Shown one piece after another: positions 41,355-52,490 of a stretch of DNA of 64,000 nucleotides (its first letter is position 1; the number at the start of each line of letters is the position of its first letter). The position numbers and the translations under genes were made by a program. Source of the DNA: Lepidodermella squamata (Eukaryota > Gastrotricha); assembly GCA_047495785.1 (NCBI GenBank), contig JBLDXI010000046.1:186001-250000 (forward strand), in the 5' to 3' direction. The notes under the pieces were generated by a model. That model did no database searches. It had not been told where the DNA came from and saw nothing but the letters and a program-made list of their open reading frames with translations.

Positions 41355-41777
41355 ATGAATTCAGCTTTCATCCTTTTTCTGCTGGCGAATAGTTTCCTTC
41401 GCGTTTCATCCTTTCTACCGCGCAATATACCAATGGACAAAATTGTAGAAGATCGTAAGTGAAAAATTGAAAAATTCCTCCTTAAAATGCATATTTTTCA
41501 TTTTTTCACAGTCAGGCAGCGCCTGGTGAATCTTGTCGATAACTGTTCCCTGGAGGAAATAGTTTCCCATGTAGAGCTGCTTCAGTCAGCGGAAGAGGCC
41601 GAGTTCCTTCAAGAATGCGTGCATAAATTCATGTTCTTCTCAATATGCTCGCAATCGACAGCATTCTTCATTTGGCAACAAGATGCAGTGGGTAAAATGC
41701 GGCAGCAAATGATGGAAAAAAATCGAGCCAGCCTCGGTGAGATTCTCAAAAAGCTCGATCACTGTTCGAACGACTAG
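41355..41777 (+). CDS. Small secreted helical protein with conserved-looking cysteines
   Basis: Exons 41355-41454 and 41512-41777 join in phase to give 121 aa. Signal peptide MNSAFILFLLANSFLRVSS. The mature part is predicted mostly helical with heptad-like leucines (RQRLVNLVDNCSLEEIVSHV, ELLQSAEEAEFLQECVHKFM) and four cysteines (NCS, ECV, ICS, HCS), which could form two disulfides. I do not recognise the family. It lies between the glycosyltransferase-like gene and the first Cys-loop channel. Confidence 0.65.
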
Positions 41778-42104
41778 TCGGAGGAAGCGAACGGCGAATT
41801 TTATTTGAAATTTTGTTATTTTTACAAAAATAAGCTGTGCTTAATTTAGTAGATAGCTATATTCAACCCGGTCATGCTGGCTCATGATCAAGCCACGTTT
41901 TCACTTTATATGAATGCCTAGCTCAAATCATTTGTTGATCTTGTTGAATAAATACACAGCATTATTGCAATAGTTCACGCGTTGTTATTGATTTTGAATT
42001 CCCACCGCGCAATATGACTTTAGTTTATTTGAGCACCGACATGTTTTGAAATCGCAGTCAAAACGAAAAATCTCTTGTGTTTTTTTACCGTCAGTCGTAT
42101 AATA
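41778..42104. other. Intergenic
   Basis: AT-rich; AATAAA at about 41946. No gene seen. Confidence 0.35.
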
Positions 42105-43368
42105 ATGACGTTTTGCTCCCGTTTGATCTTTGCTTTCGCGTATCTTTCGCTCGCAGAGTCGGCGAACCCGGTGCCTGAGGACGAATTTTGCGGCTGGCTC
42201 TTCGATAGATGCAGCTATTTGGCTAGCCCACGTGGCCGGCCAGTCAGCAATCAGTCTGACGTAGTATCACTCCGACTCGATTTCTCCGTGAAACGGGTGG
42301 TAGAAATCGACGAAGAGAAGCAAATGTAAACTTCATCGATTCCCTAAATATACCCAACAATAACGAATTTATCTCTTAGAATGGTTCTACAGGCCGTTTT
42401 CAACATATATTGGTTAACAGGGGAATGTGCAAACTATTCGAATTATGCCTCCGATCTCGAAGCCTCTGAACTGTCGACCGAGGCGAAAAAAGTTGATATG
42501 TGCCTCGTTCCAGTATCTAATACTTGGTACCCCCGAATAACTGTGACCAACGGCGTTGAAAACAAGATCAGAGTCGAAGATTATGCTGACCACATTCTGT
42601 TATTGCGCGACGGTTTCGCGAGAATGACCTCAGTCGGAATTTTCAAAGTCCTATGCTCATTTAATTTTCAGGTATTTTATCCTACATTGAAAGCATTGAT
42701 CTTCACTTTTGTTGTTACAGAAATTTCCGTTCGACTCCCAAATCTGCTACGTGGAAGTGAGCGAAATTTTAGGACGGGGCGATTTAGCCTCTATCGATAT
42801 GTTCAGCCTTATCTTTCTCGAGCATTTCTATCCCGGAATCCGGTTTCTTGAAGATGCTGATATATGGAGGATTGTGGACAATGGCTCTTATCAGCTGGTA
42901 GCAACCGATAGCAGTTTAACTCGATTTTACTTCAAATTCAAGCGCCAGCATCGCTATTACTTGATGTCGATATTCGTGCCTAATACCCTTCTAGTCCTAC
43001 TTCAGTTGTTTTCAACGTTCATTCCACCTGAAAAATTGGAGAGACCAGCTTTTATGGCGTACATTTTATTCACCTACGTGACAGTTTTCCCGGTGATTGT
43101 CGACAACATCCCGAAAACGTCACAGCGCATACATTTGTTTGAGTACATTGCATCATGCATGTCGCTGTGTGTGATGAAAACAATTTACACAGTGATAACC
43201 GCTGCGTATTACGAGAAGCCGTTTCTGAGGCAACATGTCACGTGGTGCAAAGGCTATGCGATAAAGCGAGTTCGAATTATCGACTCGATTGCTGCCGCCG
43301 TTGAGGTGCTGGTTGTGGCTCTCATCAATTCGGCATTCTTTTCTACAACGCTGCTCGCTGAAGACTAG
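42105..43368 (+). CDS. Cys-loop ligand-gated ion channel subunit, minimal type (copy A)
   Basis: Exons 42105-42325, 42380-42671 and 42721-43368 join in phase to give 386 aa. Signal peptide MTFCSRLIFAFAYLSLAESA. The extracellular domain has SLRLDFSVKRVVEIDEEKQ and a canonical 13-residue Cys-loop, CSFNFQKFPFDSQIC (166-180, with FPFD). TM1 YYLMSIFVPNTLLVLLQLF (about 250-270) has the usual proline. TM2 (about 281-303) and TM3 (310-335) are followed by a loop of only about 20 residues before TM4 (356-382), against 60-200 in most animal subunits. The TM2 approach (PPEKLERPAFM) has neither the PAR motif of anion channels nor the GEK motif of classical cation channels, so ion selectivity is open. Related to copy B (45408). 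Confidence 0.85.
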
Positions 43369-43447
43369 AGCATATATATAATGTTTATAAAGTTAACGCG
43401 GATTCATTAAACTCGCATTCAATTATGAGTATAATTTTACGGACAAT

Positions 43448-43590
43448 TCAAGCAGGGTCGAGAGCGTAAGGGTCCAGCTGAATGATCAATGCTGAGAGTT
43501 TTTGATTCTTCGTTGAAAATTCCTTCATCTCAGTGCCAAGTATTGTGAATTTCAGAGAATGCATGCAGCAAAGAATCGAAGCATTAGGGA
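43448..43590 (-). pseudogene. Relic of a class C receptor ligand domain
   Basis: The minus-strand frame reads KFTILGTEMKEFSTKNQKLS then ALIIQLDPYALDP, matching STINQRLSALIIQPYNYVGL of the partial receptor at 55137-55790. It is broken at both sides, and the upstream side is interrupted by the foldback insertion. Confidence 0.6.
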
Positions 43591-43922
43591 CAGAATTACG
43601 GTAATTTTTAGTCGTAGGATTTGATGGAAAAGCGATATCATAATTATGACTCAAAAATGAAAAACCAGTCGCCTAATCCGACATGTTTCAGCTTTTATTC
43701 AGCCATCTTCAGGGTCTGACAACAAGTAAGGAAATCAACAATCAAGTTTCGAGACTAATATTAAAACAACCAACAAAATTGGTAAACTTGTTTTAATATT
43801 AGTCTCGAAACTTGATTGTTGATTTCCTTACTTGTTGTCAGACCCTGAAGATGGCTGAATAAAAGCTGAAACATGTCGGATTAGGCGACTGGTTTTTCAT
43901 TTTTGAGTCAGAATTACGGTAA
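43591..43922. mobile_element. Foldback insertion with perfect 123-bp inverted arms and 14-bp target duplication
   Basis: Arms 43647-43769 and 43788-43910 are exact inverted copies separated by 18 bases. The insertion is bounded by the direct repeat CAGAATTACGGTAA (43591-43604 and 43909-43922). Between the left target copy and the left arm lie 42 extra bases. Each arm contains CTGAAGATGGCTGAATAAAA-GCTGAAAC-ATGTC, which has the CUGANGA...GAAA core order of a hammerhead ribozyme, a motif known from Penelope-like retroelements. The identity to Penelope-like elements is inference. Confidence 0.75.
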
Positions 43923-44095
43923 CTTCTTGTTCGAACGATGCTCACTGACAGTTTCCGCTTGACTGTCTAATGGTGCTATCGGTCAGCTCATTTTTAAATG
44001 TAGGCTATTACACCCCCTTCCTTTTCATCTATAGAATCTGGATCACTTAACAGGCATCAGAATACCTTATCGTCATCATTGTCGTCTTACTCAAA

Positions 44096-44722
44096 CTACT
44101 TAGCAAAACAAGCCATCGGAATCGTCATTGCGCTTCCGTTTTGAGAAATAATTAGTCCAATAAGAATAGCTCCAAAAATAAATTTCACCAAGCCATGAAT
44201 GACGTAGCTACATATCTTAAGCTGGATTTTAAGTGCATTAACTTTTCTAGAACCCCGTAAACCTCGCAAACCTTTTATAATCGATGAGCATTTCAAAGCT
44301 GAGAATATAGGCTCGAAGCAACTCAATAAAAGGATGAAGGATGCAATTAAACTTTTGACGCAAAAATCTGCATCACATCCTATTCCACTGCAACGTAGTT
44401 TTAACTTGAGGCTCTCATCGAAAGGCGAGATTAATGTGTGCAAGATTTTACCCCGACTGCTCATCGGTGAGGATATAATAGCATCTAGGAACATCAATAA
44501 AGAGGAGATCCCAGCAAATACTGGGTAAAAGTTGTTGCGTAATCTTCCCGTCCTGCTTTCAGCGGCCACAGTGATTGTATGTGAAACGGCATTCCAAGTT
44601 AGATTCAACCTGCTGTTGTACATCAGAAATTTCGTTGACTTTCTAGCATTGCACACACCCTTAGCGATAGCTTTCCTCAGCTTGTTCTTCCGCAGTAAAA
44701 GACCGTAAGCGCTCCAGTGCAA
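44096..44722 (-). pseudogene. Class C receptor 7TM fragment (broken copy)
   Basis: The minus-strand frame (208 codons) is homologous to the last exon of the intact receptor at 46883-49594. Shared features include LRKNKLRKAIAKG, GRLRNNFYPVFAGISSLLMF, IISSPMSSRGKILHTLISPF, LKIQLKICSYVIHGLVKFIF and GSAMTIPMACFAK. It begins in the middle of TM3 and stops about 30 codons before the family's end. The ligand domain and first membrane helices are absent upstream. Confidence 0.78.
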
Positions 44723-44840
44723 ACTCAGCTACTCGACTTTTTTGGTAAGGCATCACTTCATGATGATCGTAAATTTTAAGCTGGGGGCGAATTTCATTTC
44801 TGCTATTTCTCCTCTCATATTATTGTCCCCTTTGGTGAAA

Positions 44841-44990
44841 CATAGACCCTGGGCATTTCAACACTTGTATAAGGAAAACACTTACTTATACCAGTGTGTT
44901 CAATTGATCTTATTTCCAATTTCCTGAGTCAACAATCTGTGCTCGATACCAATGTAATAATTTTTGGCATTTCTTTCCGACTCTATAGCG
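44841..44990 (+). repeat. Duplicate of the promoter region of the second Cys-loop gene
   Basis: catagaccctgggcatttca ... GTGCTCGATACCAATG is a direct copy, with small indels, of 45260-45405 immediately upstream of the Cys-loop gene at 45408. This copy is not followed by a channel gene. Confidence 0.7.
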
Positions 44991-45407
44991 ATGAAATGAG
45001 ATGAGATACGTCATTTGCTGTTATGACTACGAGTATTTTGTGAGATGAAGTATGCTGCGTATTAATAGCGAAATAAATGCAGGCATAATCAGATAAATCA
45101 GAAGTCATATTAGAGAACAAAGATCTGTGATCAAAAGACAGAATTATTCGAGAACTCGGGAGCCATCACACAGAGTCTATTCGGAACCACACTCGAAATT
45201 CGCCTAAAATCGCTCCAGATCCTGAAAACCCTCTATGATGGAAAACCATAGATATTAAATCATAGACCCTGGCATTTCAAACACTTTTGTTTAAAGGAAA
45301 ACACTACCAGTGCTTTCAATTATTCCTATATCCAATTTCCTGAATCAACAATATGTGCTCGATACCGATGATATCATTGTAGACATTCAATCATTTCGAC
45401 TCAAGCT
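44991..45407 (+). promoter_or_regulatory. Upstream region of Cys-loop channel copy B
   Basis: 45260-45405 is the second copy of a 150-bp block (see 44841-44990), ending two bases before the start codon region. I see no clear TATA box. The remaining DNA is unremarkable. Confidence 0.4.
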
Positions 45408-46544
45408 ATGAAAGTGTTGAATAAAGTATTCATGGTAGCTTTTCTAGCTACTTTTTCTAAATCTGTTTATTCGCTGGAAGATCCAGTCGAGATACTCCTG
45501 AGAAAATGTCGAACGCATCCTTTCATCAACTCACTCGGCGAAGAATCAGGCAAATCGACCCCGGTAGATATAAGCTTCAAACTCGATCGAATACTTGCGA
45601 TCGACGACATCCAGGAGGCGACGCTGATGATTGGCTTGGTCAGAATGGAGTGGTTTCAACCTTGTCTCAAGGAAGTAGCTGCCGAAGTCTTCAATGAAAC
45701 AAAAATTGAGGTGCTGCAATTGAACGGCGAAGACGTCTATAGATTATGGTCGCCGCCCATCAACCATCGCAACAGCATGGAAGACATTGCGATGAGTGAT
45801 AAATTTGCTAAAATTCGCCGAGTTTTCTTCAAGGACGGGTTTAATACTATGCAGTTTTCAGGGACATTTTACTCATACTGCGATATGGACTTTCGCCGGT
45901 TTCCTTTCGATAAGCAAACGTGCAATGTTACAATTTACACGGTGGCATTCGGGAACGCCTTGTATGTACGCCTCAATTCATCATCGTTAGATAGATTCCG
46001 CAACAATATGGCTATTATGCCTGCCGGTTCGATTTGGCAGTTGGTTGGGAACCCAAGTCGCATAACAGGTGGAGATAAAGTTGATTTCTGCGTACAACTG
46101 AAACGAGATTCTGACTACTTCATTATCAACATTTTCACGCCGAGTTTTCTTCTCTGCGCTCTGCAGCTATCCTGCTTCTTGCTGCCGGCAGAAGGCGAAG
46201 GAAGGTCAAACCTTGGCTGTACTATCATGCTGTCAATCTACGTACTGCAAAGCCAAGTTTTAGGAATTTTACCGAAAACAGCTCAGCCGATCTTGGCGGG
46301 TTATTTCTTTCTAGGCCAGACAATTTTCGCAACTGTATGCATAGTCTATTCTGAGGCGATATGTCTCTACATTAATGCCTATCCGGCGCAGGCCAATCGT
46401 AAAATTGTCCTCAAGTGCAAGTTTCGAAAATTTGGCGAAACTACCTATTCAGCGTTGGTCGATGGCGTATGCATTGTTGTGTTCATATTGGCGCTTGGGC
46501 TGTTCTGGTGCGCCCTTGCAGTCGCTTTTTCATACACGAATTGA
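45408..46544 (+). CDS. Cys-loop ligand-gated ion channel subunit, minimal type (copy B), intronless
   Basis: One exon, 378 aa. Signal peptide (MKVLNKVFMVAFLATFSKSV). The extracellular domain includes VDISFKLDRILAIDDIQEAT, a conserved loop D-like MEWFQPCLKE, and the Cys-loop CDMDFRRFPFDKQTC (161-175, 13 residues between cysteines). TM1 FIINIFTPSFLLCALQLSCF, TM2 about 266-290 (NLGCTIMLSIYVLQSQVLGI), TM3 GYFFLGQTIFATVCIVYSEA, and TM4 CIVVFILALGLFWCALAVAF. The M3-M4 loop is only about 25 residues. Copy A has three exons and this gene none, so introns were lost here or gained there. Ligand and ion selectivity are unknown; the PAR and GEK gate motifs are absent. Confidence 0.85.
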   Translation: MKVLNKVFMVAFLATFSKSVYSLEDPVEILLRKCRTHPFINSLGEESGKSTPVDISFKLDRILAIDDIQEATLMIGLVRMEWFQPCLKEVAAEVFNETKIEVLQLNGEDVYRLWSPPINHRNSMEDIAMSDKFAKIRRVFFKDGFNTMQFSGTFYSYCDMDFRRFPFDKQTCNVTIYTVAFGNALYVRLNSSSLDRFRNNMAIMPAGSIWQLVGNPSRITGGDKVDFCVQLKRDSDYFIINIFTPSFLLCALQLSCFLLPAEGEGRSNLGCTIMLSIYVLQSQVLGILPKTAQPILAGYFFLGQTIFATVCIVYSEAICLYINAYPAQANRKIVLKCKFRKFGETTYSALVDGVCIVVFILALGLFWCALAVAFSYTN

Positions 46545-46882
46545 AGAATCTTTATTGAAATATACTTTTCACTTACTTACATAACTTTACCTACGATGAT
46601 TCTATTGATCGTTATTTCCTGAGTCTGTATTCTGCAATATTTGCGATCATTCGCAATTTTAATTTTCATTACTGTTTAGAGAACTTTGTTTAAATAATAA
46701 ATTATTTGTTCTGAACAATTTTTTACTTCGAACTCGTCTGCAACAAACCTAACATTAGGATCCCGTTGAGATCAATAAAGATCATAGATCTGAATGCTGG
46801 AACACGATGCAAGCCGCCGTTTCTGTTCGCAATACAGCAAATCGGACCTGTTCACTGTTCGAAATCACAGTTATAGAATGTT
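46545..46882. other. Intergenic, convergent genes
   Basis: AT-rich spacer with AATAAA-like words near 46695. No gene seen. Confidence 0.4.
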
Positions 46883-49594
46883 TCAATGCCCCTGCGGCCC
46901 AGTGAGGCCATGGGACACGCGTGTATCGGATAAGGGTTGAACATGCTTTGAAAATGCGAAGTAAGCTATCATGCTAGTACTTGAAATGCCAACAACCAAA
47001 GCGAAACAAGCCATCAAAAGTGTCATAGAGCTTCCATTCTGGAAAATGATGAGTCCAATGAGAATACATCCAAACATGAATGTAATCAAGCCATGAGTGG
47101 CAAAGCTACAGATCTTGAGCTGGATTTTGAGAGTTGTGACCTTTGCTGAAACTATTATGCCTCTCATCATCGATGAGCAAGTGAGAGCTGTGAAAGTTAG
47201 CTCGAAGCAGCTCAACAGAAGGATGAAGGCTGCAATGAGAATGAAAGCAATCGAAAGGTTTGTTCCAAAAATCTCGATAACATCACATTCCATGGTTGAA
47301 TACTGAAGTTTAAGGCTCTCATCGAACGGCGAGAAAACTGTCTGTATGATTTTAGCCCGACTCTTCATCGGCGAGGAAATAATTGCGGAAAGAAACAACA
47401 AACAGGATATTCCAATCAATACAGGGAAAACGTGGTTGCGCAATTTTCCCCTTTTGCTTACAGCAGCCATAGTGGTTGTACGTGAAACAGCGAGCCCGGT
47501 TACATTGAGTCTACTAGGATACATCTGGGCCTTGCTTGACTTGGGGGTGTAGATAAACAATTCATTAGCGATAGCATTCCTCAGCTTCTTCATTCGAAAT
47601 AAGAGCCCAACCAAAATCAAGCTTACTCCTGTCCAGGACATGATTGACATTGCTGAGCAGTAGTTCTGATTGAGGAGATCCGATGATGGGCTATGTGGTA
47701 TTATGAAAACATGAACAAGAAGAATTATATCTCCAAGAGCAATCAGAATATCAGATAAAGTCGGTGCATTGAATTTTGCTGAAACTCGCGGTAGGTTGAG
47801 CCATTTCATCGTAAGGAGGAAGCAAAGAACCAATACACTGACGACGCATAGTCCTATAAATAAAACCAGTAAAAAGAAGTTCTTCTTTCAAAGATTATCA
47901 TACCTTTCATCAGAATATCAACTTGAGCATCGATAATAGGAGTAGGAACAATTCGGATTCGTACCTCATCTTTAGGAGGCATTCCGTCATAAGTATTCCA
48001 CGATAGGGCATTTTGGTAGAGGACCAATCGATTAGCAGGCCTCAGGTTTGACTTGTAATAGCCGACGGATTTTAGGTAACTGAACATCGCGCTTGTATTG
48101 CTTCTATCTATGACCACCTGCTGATACACAACAGGCATGCTACCGGATGACCAAGCTGTGCTTCGATCGAACGAGTATTCACCCTTTAATCCCGTCATGG
48201 AAAAGTTGTATATTTCATCTTGAATAATTCTTAGAATTCTTCCTGGATCAATAGCGTAGTTACTGTTGTTTATAAACCAATCGGCTAGAGTCATATTGTC
48301 TGTTAGAAGTCAAGTTAACAAACCCAAAGTTAGCATAGAGCTTTGCTTACCTTTCCTCAATGTTGCCTCTGTTTGATTCAAGATTAGGCCGATGGCTATG
48401 TATTTGTCGTAGTAAGCGGGTATCCAATAATCCCAGCCGAATACTTCATCCGGGTTTTCGACCTCATCTCTTATTCGCTGGATTAGGTCTCCCAAAGTGA
48501 TACCTGTTACATCCGAATAGTTCGACCCGTAAATATCGGCTAAAGGTGCGTCTCCAAGGAAGAAAGTCGAGCTCAAAATGTCCAATAGCCAGTTTGGGGT
48601 ACACCAAGGCGAGAGATGCGATGGTAGTTCGCCTGTATTATCGAAGTTACTCCAGGTGAACGAGATCAATACGAATCCTGGACCGTACAGCCCGTGTTTG
48701 TGAAGGTAACAAGCAACAGGAACGTTGAAAAAATTTAATGAGACGATGATTCGAGGCTCTCTAAGCTTGAACTCGCTGAATAGCGATTCTAGCTCGTAAG
48801 AATCATCCGTGTTCGCCCTCAGCCTTCCAAGGTAAGCCAAGCTCACGTTTCTTTCATCCACGTTGGCAATCAAGCTTTTTTCTAGCTGAAAGGGAATTTA
48901 GGAATTTTCGAGTAATCTACCTAATTCCTTGTTCTTACCATTTCATTGTACGAATCGGAGTCGCTAATGACGGAAATTCGCTTCCAACCATTTCTAACGA
49001 TAAACTCAGCCAGCGCGTCAATGTAGTAGTCTGCTCTACCGCCGAGTGAATAGAAGTTGCGGTATAACTCTCGATTTTCATAGAACTTGATATCGTTCGA
49101 GTACGTTGATATAGCTAGGATTTTATGGGCTTCAGCGAACAAAGCCGATAAAGTCTGAGAGGCACCAGTACACTCCGTCAGAGCTAGTATCGGCAATCTT
49201 GATTCTGAGTTAGATTGTTGATCCAGCTTTGGGATCAGATTCTTTGTGACAACAGCTTCATTGCACTGAATAAAACTTATATAATCGTGCTAATAGGTTT
49301 CATGAGACTTACGTCATCTTGCACAAGCTCGAAAGCGAGGTCGTAGTTTGGGAGCCAGTTTTCAAGAGATCGCAGGCGCTCGAGTGCGAACTCAGCCACC
49401 ACGCTGGCCATTGGACCAATCGGAATGTATCCTCTGTAGATTGTTGATGCAAGGACTTTGATTGTCTGACGGGCGTCAGATGAAGAGTTGAGTCTAACGA
49501 GATCTTGCATTTCTTCGGTCAAATTATGCTTTGCTGAAGAATTGTCGATCGTAAACAGCCACAGGAAAATCAGTGATTTGGTTTTAAACCCCAT
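46883..49594 (-). CDS. Class C GPCR, divergent GABA-B-receptor-like (copy 7), five exons
   Basis: Exons 49594-49313, 49265-48939, 48885-48351, 48299-47904 and 47853-46883 join in phase to give 836 aa. Signal peptide MGFKTKSLIFLWLFTIDNSS. The flytrap domain has IPIGPMASVVAEFALERLRS, LENWLPNYDLAFELVQDD (the family's LPDY motif) and NGWKRISVISDSDSYNEM. The linker is SWNTYDGMPPKDEVRIRI, retaining the PPKD signature. Seven TM segments follow, the first split by the last intron (GLCVVSVLVLCFLLTMKWLN). The end HVQPLSDTRVSHGLTGPQGH is a slightly longer tail than in the plus-strand set. All introns are 46-54 bases. This is the only intact member of the minus-strand branch; four related relics or partial genes lie at 43.4, 44.1, 50.4 and 55.1-55.8 kb. 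Confidence 0.87.
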
Positions 49595-50390
49595 TTTGAA
49601 GATAGATTGAAATATTTCCTCTGAAGCAAAAGTGTAGTTAACAACCTGCAGCGGACTTTATCTTGCAAGATGAGATCATTTTGCATCCGGGAGAGCGTGG
49701 AACATTCACTCAACACCCTAGGAACCGCCGGTGATAGGAAAATTGTTATTATATACTGATTTTCCTTCCTGTGTTCAGATAGCTCAGATCTTCACCATAA
49801 TTCTTGAATATTAATTTCTGGCGCTGAGCTGGAATTTCTTGGCAGAGGAGCGTGGGATTTTACTTCTGACAGTTTTTTTAAGAGTTATATTTATACGTAG
49901 CCGCCGCGCTGATTTTCATGTGACAGGAAGCAGAACTAAGAGGTTTTCGTTCACGCTTCAGTCAGACGAATGAAAAGCAAATTTCATCATTTCAAATTTC
50001 ATGAAATGACGTAACAAGTGAAGATGGATTAAGCGACAATTTAACATCGCGAGTTTTTGATGCCCCTTTCAAGGTCAACGAGCATTAAAAAGAGGTATTA
50101 AAGAGATATTAAAAAGAGGTTTTTCAGGTTTGCTGACGAGGCTTCAAAGCTATCAAAGGAAAAAGCTACTAGTAAAAATCAAGAGGGCTGAATTTTTGTG
50201 AATTTAGGATTCATTGTTTCGAATTCGTTGGTGGCATAGCTCGCCAGGGCTTCCTATTTGGGCTTCCTATTTGACCAATCCAGAATCCAGGGCACCGGGA
50301 AAGTGTAACTTTTTGAGCCCAAAGGCCCGCTCTTAACTTGCACTTCATGAGCAACATTCCCGGAATGAACGGTAATGTCGCCTTCGCCAT

Positions 50391-50573
50391 TTACTCTTTG
50401 TTGGTGTTCGATTTATTCACTGAGTCTTCGTTCTCTGTGCGAGTCTGGGGGGCATCAGATGATGAGTTGAGTTTAACAAGATTAGGCATTTCTTCGGTCA
50501 TGTTATACTTTGATGAAGACTTTTCGATGAGAAAGAGCGATAAGATAACAATAAGCCTCATCTCCGACTCCAT
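50391..50573 (-). pseudogene. Relic of class C receptor exon 1
   Basis: RLIVILSLFLIEKSSSKYNM and TEEMPNLVKLNSSSDAPQT align with residues 5-45 of copy 7 (SLIFLWLFTIDNSSAKHNLT; EEMQDLVRLNSSSDARQT). The frame then runs into unrelated sequence. No downstream exons exist nearby. Confidence 0.75.
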
Positions 50574-50980
50574 TTTTGAAACAGCAGTTTGAAAGCTGTT
50601 TCTGATAGACGTCTGAAAATGTAGTTTTCAAACTGCCGCAGACACCATCATGCAATATGAGATGCAAGTTTTGAAAGGTATGCTAATGGAATATAATTCA
50701 CTCCCGATGAACTTTCGCACCGATTTGAAAACTGCCGTTTCGCTCGATATCCTTCCTGTGCTCTGATAGCTCACGCTTAATGAAGATCAATTCTGGCGTG
50801 GAGCTGGAATTTTGCAGGAACAGTAGCCTGGGTTTGTTACTCTCGGCAACGATTTCTGAAGGTATTTTAGAATTTAGAAAAATCGAGAAAAGATGAGAAG
50901 TCTCATTTCTCACGAGGCCTCAAGCTATGAGCTGATCTTGTGCGTGTTTCTTGTTTCACGTTGAGCGAAAAACGCCATAG

Positions 50981-51110
50981 TGATTACTACAGCGACGTCG
51001 ACGTTTTCAGCTGCCCCGGCTTGTTTGAACTGCATAGCTACGAGCACTGCCCTCTTGATGGAATTATTCGCTAGTTTTTGACAAACACAACTGACGTCAA
51101 ATGCTTGAAG
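50981..51110 (+). repeat. Left arm of inverted repeat flanking the PAN-like gene at 51403
   Basis: tgattactacagcgac...CGTTTTCAGCTGCCCCGGCT, TGTTTGAACT and GACGTCAAATGCTTGAAGGA recur in inverse orientation at 52346-52490. Similarity is about 75-80% by eye. Confidence 0.7.
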
Positions 51111-51402
51111 GAGTCACTGAAGGAATTTGGCATAATTATGTCGTTTTTCTTATATTCACAGTATATCATAACTTTATTAGACTTGTTATGATCACTAGTT
51201 TACCATTCCAAACAAATTATTGAAAATAAGCGATATATGTTTTTGCCGCAAAGACCGCGTGATAGAGCAGCTGGCAAAGCATTCGATAGGCAAAGTTAGA
51301 TACGGGAGCCTAACAAAGCGGCGGTAATTTGATCAATTATTTTTAATTGTTATTAGGCTTTAGTTTTCCCCTTAGTATTTATTTCAAAATATCTATCAAA
51401 CC

Positions 51403-51998
51403 ATGTTGAGCCACATTGCTATCGCTCTAACCCTTGCCGCGGTTGTTGGTAACGCGGGGCTCATTTCATAGCAAAAGTGGCAATAATTCTCATGTTTTAT
51501 AGGAGCCGTTGTTGATGACTTCGTTCGCAGCAAAACAACTTGTTCGCCAATCTACAGCACGCGGAATGGCGAGACCATTGGTTCCTGTAAATCGGCATGC
51601 GCGAAAGCCGGCTCAGCCTGCCAGGGCTTCACCTTCGACCAATTGAAGGGAGCGTGCAATCTAGCCTCGGCTTGCGACCCCAAAGCCCCAGCTGCCAGCG
51701 CGCAACTCATAGTCATGGTCAAAAATCCAGGTTTGAACTAATCATTCGTATGGCTTCTACCTTTATTTTGACTATTTTGCCAGTTCTGGCCAAGTACATT
51801 CGGCACGAATTGATGTGCGCTGCGAATTATGCCATTGTTCAAGTCACCACGTTTGCAGACTGCGCTGCTAGGTGTTCGAAAGACGCCATGTGCAAAGCTT
51901 TTTCTATGGCACCTTCCGGTACCAGCTGCGCCCTCAGCAGCCAATGCACCACGGGCGGGCGTTCTCTACCTGCTGGCTACACGGTGCTCAAGCTGTGA
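51403..51998 (+). CDS. Small secreted protein with two PAN-like Cys modules (tandem copy 1)
   Basis: Exons 51403-51448, 51503-51730 and 51784-51998 join in phase to give 162 aa. Signal peptide MLSHIAIALTLAAVVG. Module 1 (TTCSPIYSTRN, SCKSACAKAGSACQGFTFDQ, ACNLASACDP) and module 2 (HELMCAANYAIVQVTTFADC, AARCSKDAMCKAFSM, CALSSQC) both show the PAN pattern. It is the tandem paralogue of 53722-54314 with identical exon phases. The -95 region lacks the TATAAAA seen in copy 2 (reads CTAACAAAG). Inverted repeats bracket the gene on both sides. Confidence 0.8.
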
Positions 51999-52345
51999 AC
52001 GCCGAGGTGATCGTAGCGACCTGTGAGAAATATCAGTTGATGGACCTCGATAATGATCATATTATTAAGCGCTGCGTAGTCGCTGATAAAACGAGGAATA
52101 AAAAGGAAAATTCAGCCATTGGGCAGGTTTCTAATATCATAAAAGGGTTACTGTAAAGGGTTTCTCCTTTCGCAAAATCTTCAAATGTTGCGGTCGCAAA
52201 AGGCAGCCCTGCCCACCTCGAAGAACTGGATATTTCACATAATTTTGTTGAAATTTGAAATTATCCGGATCTTTTCATTCTTGAACAATGTGCATAGCTG
52301 ATATAAGCATTTCCATCTATGACATTTATTCAGAGTGAAGCACAT

Positions 52346-52490
52346 TCCTTCAAGCATTTGACGTCAGACGTCATGTTTTTCAGAAGTTAATCAACGATTA
52401 CGGCGATACGGCAAAGCTCGCAGCCACGTAGTTCAAACAAGCCGGGGCAGCTGAAAACGTCGCTGCACCCAAGTCGCCGTAGTAATCGCT
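52346..52490 (-). repeat. Right arm of inverted repeat flanking the PAN-like gene
   Basis: Inverse copy of 50981-51110: TCCTTCAAGCATTTGACGTC ... AGTTCAAACAAGCCGGGGCA, GCTGAAAACGTCGCTG ... GTAGTAATCGC. Confidence 0.7.

Larger units (their letters stand above)
43369..44095. other. Receptor relic plus Penelope-like foldback insertion
   Basis: Contains the ligand-domain relic (43448-43590) and the foldback insertion (43591-43922), both listed separately. The rest has no gene. Confidence 0.4.
49595..51402. other. Intergenic with receptor relic and inverted repeat
   Basis: Upstream DNA of copy 7 (49640-49860) is partly repeated at 50600-50870 beside the exon-1 relic. The left arm of an inverted repeat lies at 50981-51110. 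A promoter-like block at 51180-51402 is shared with 53510-53721. Confidence 0.4.
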
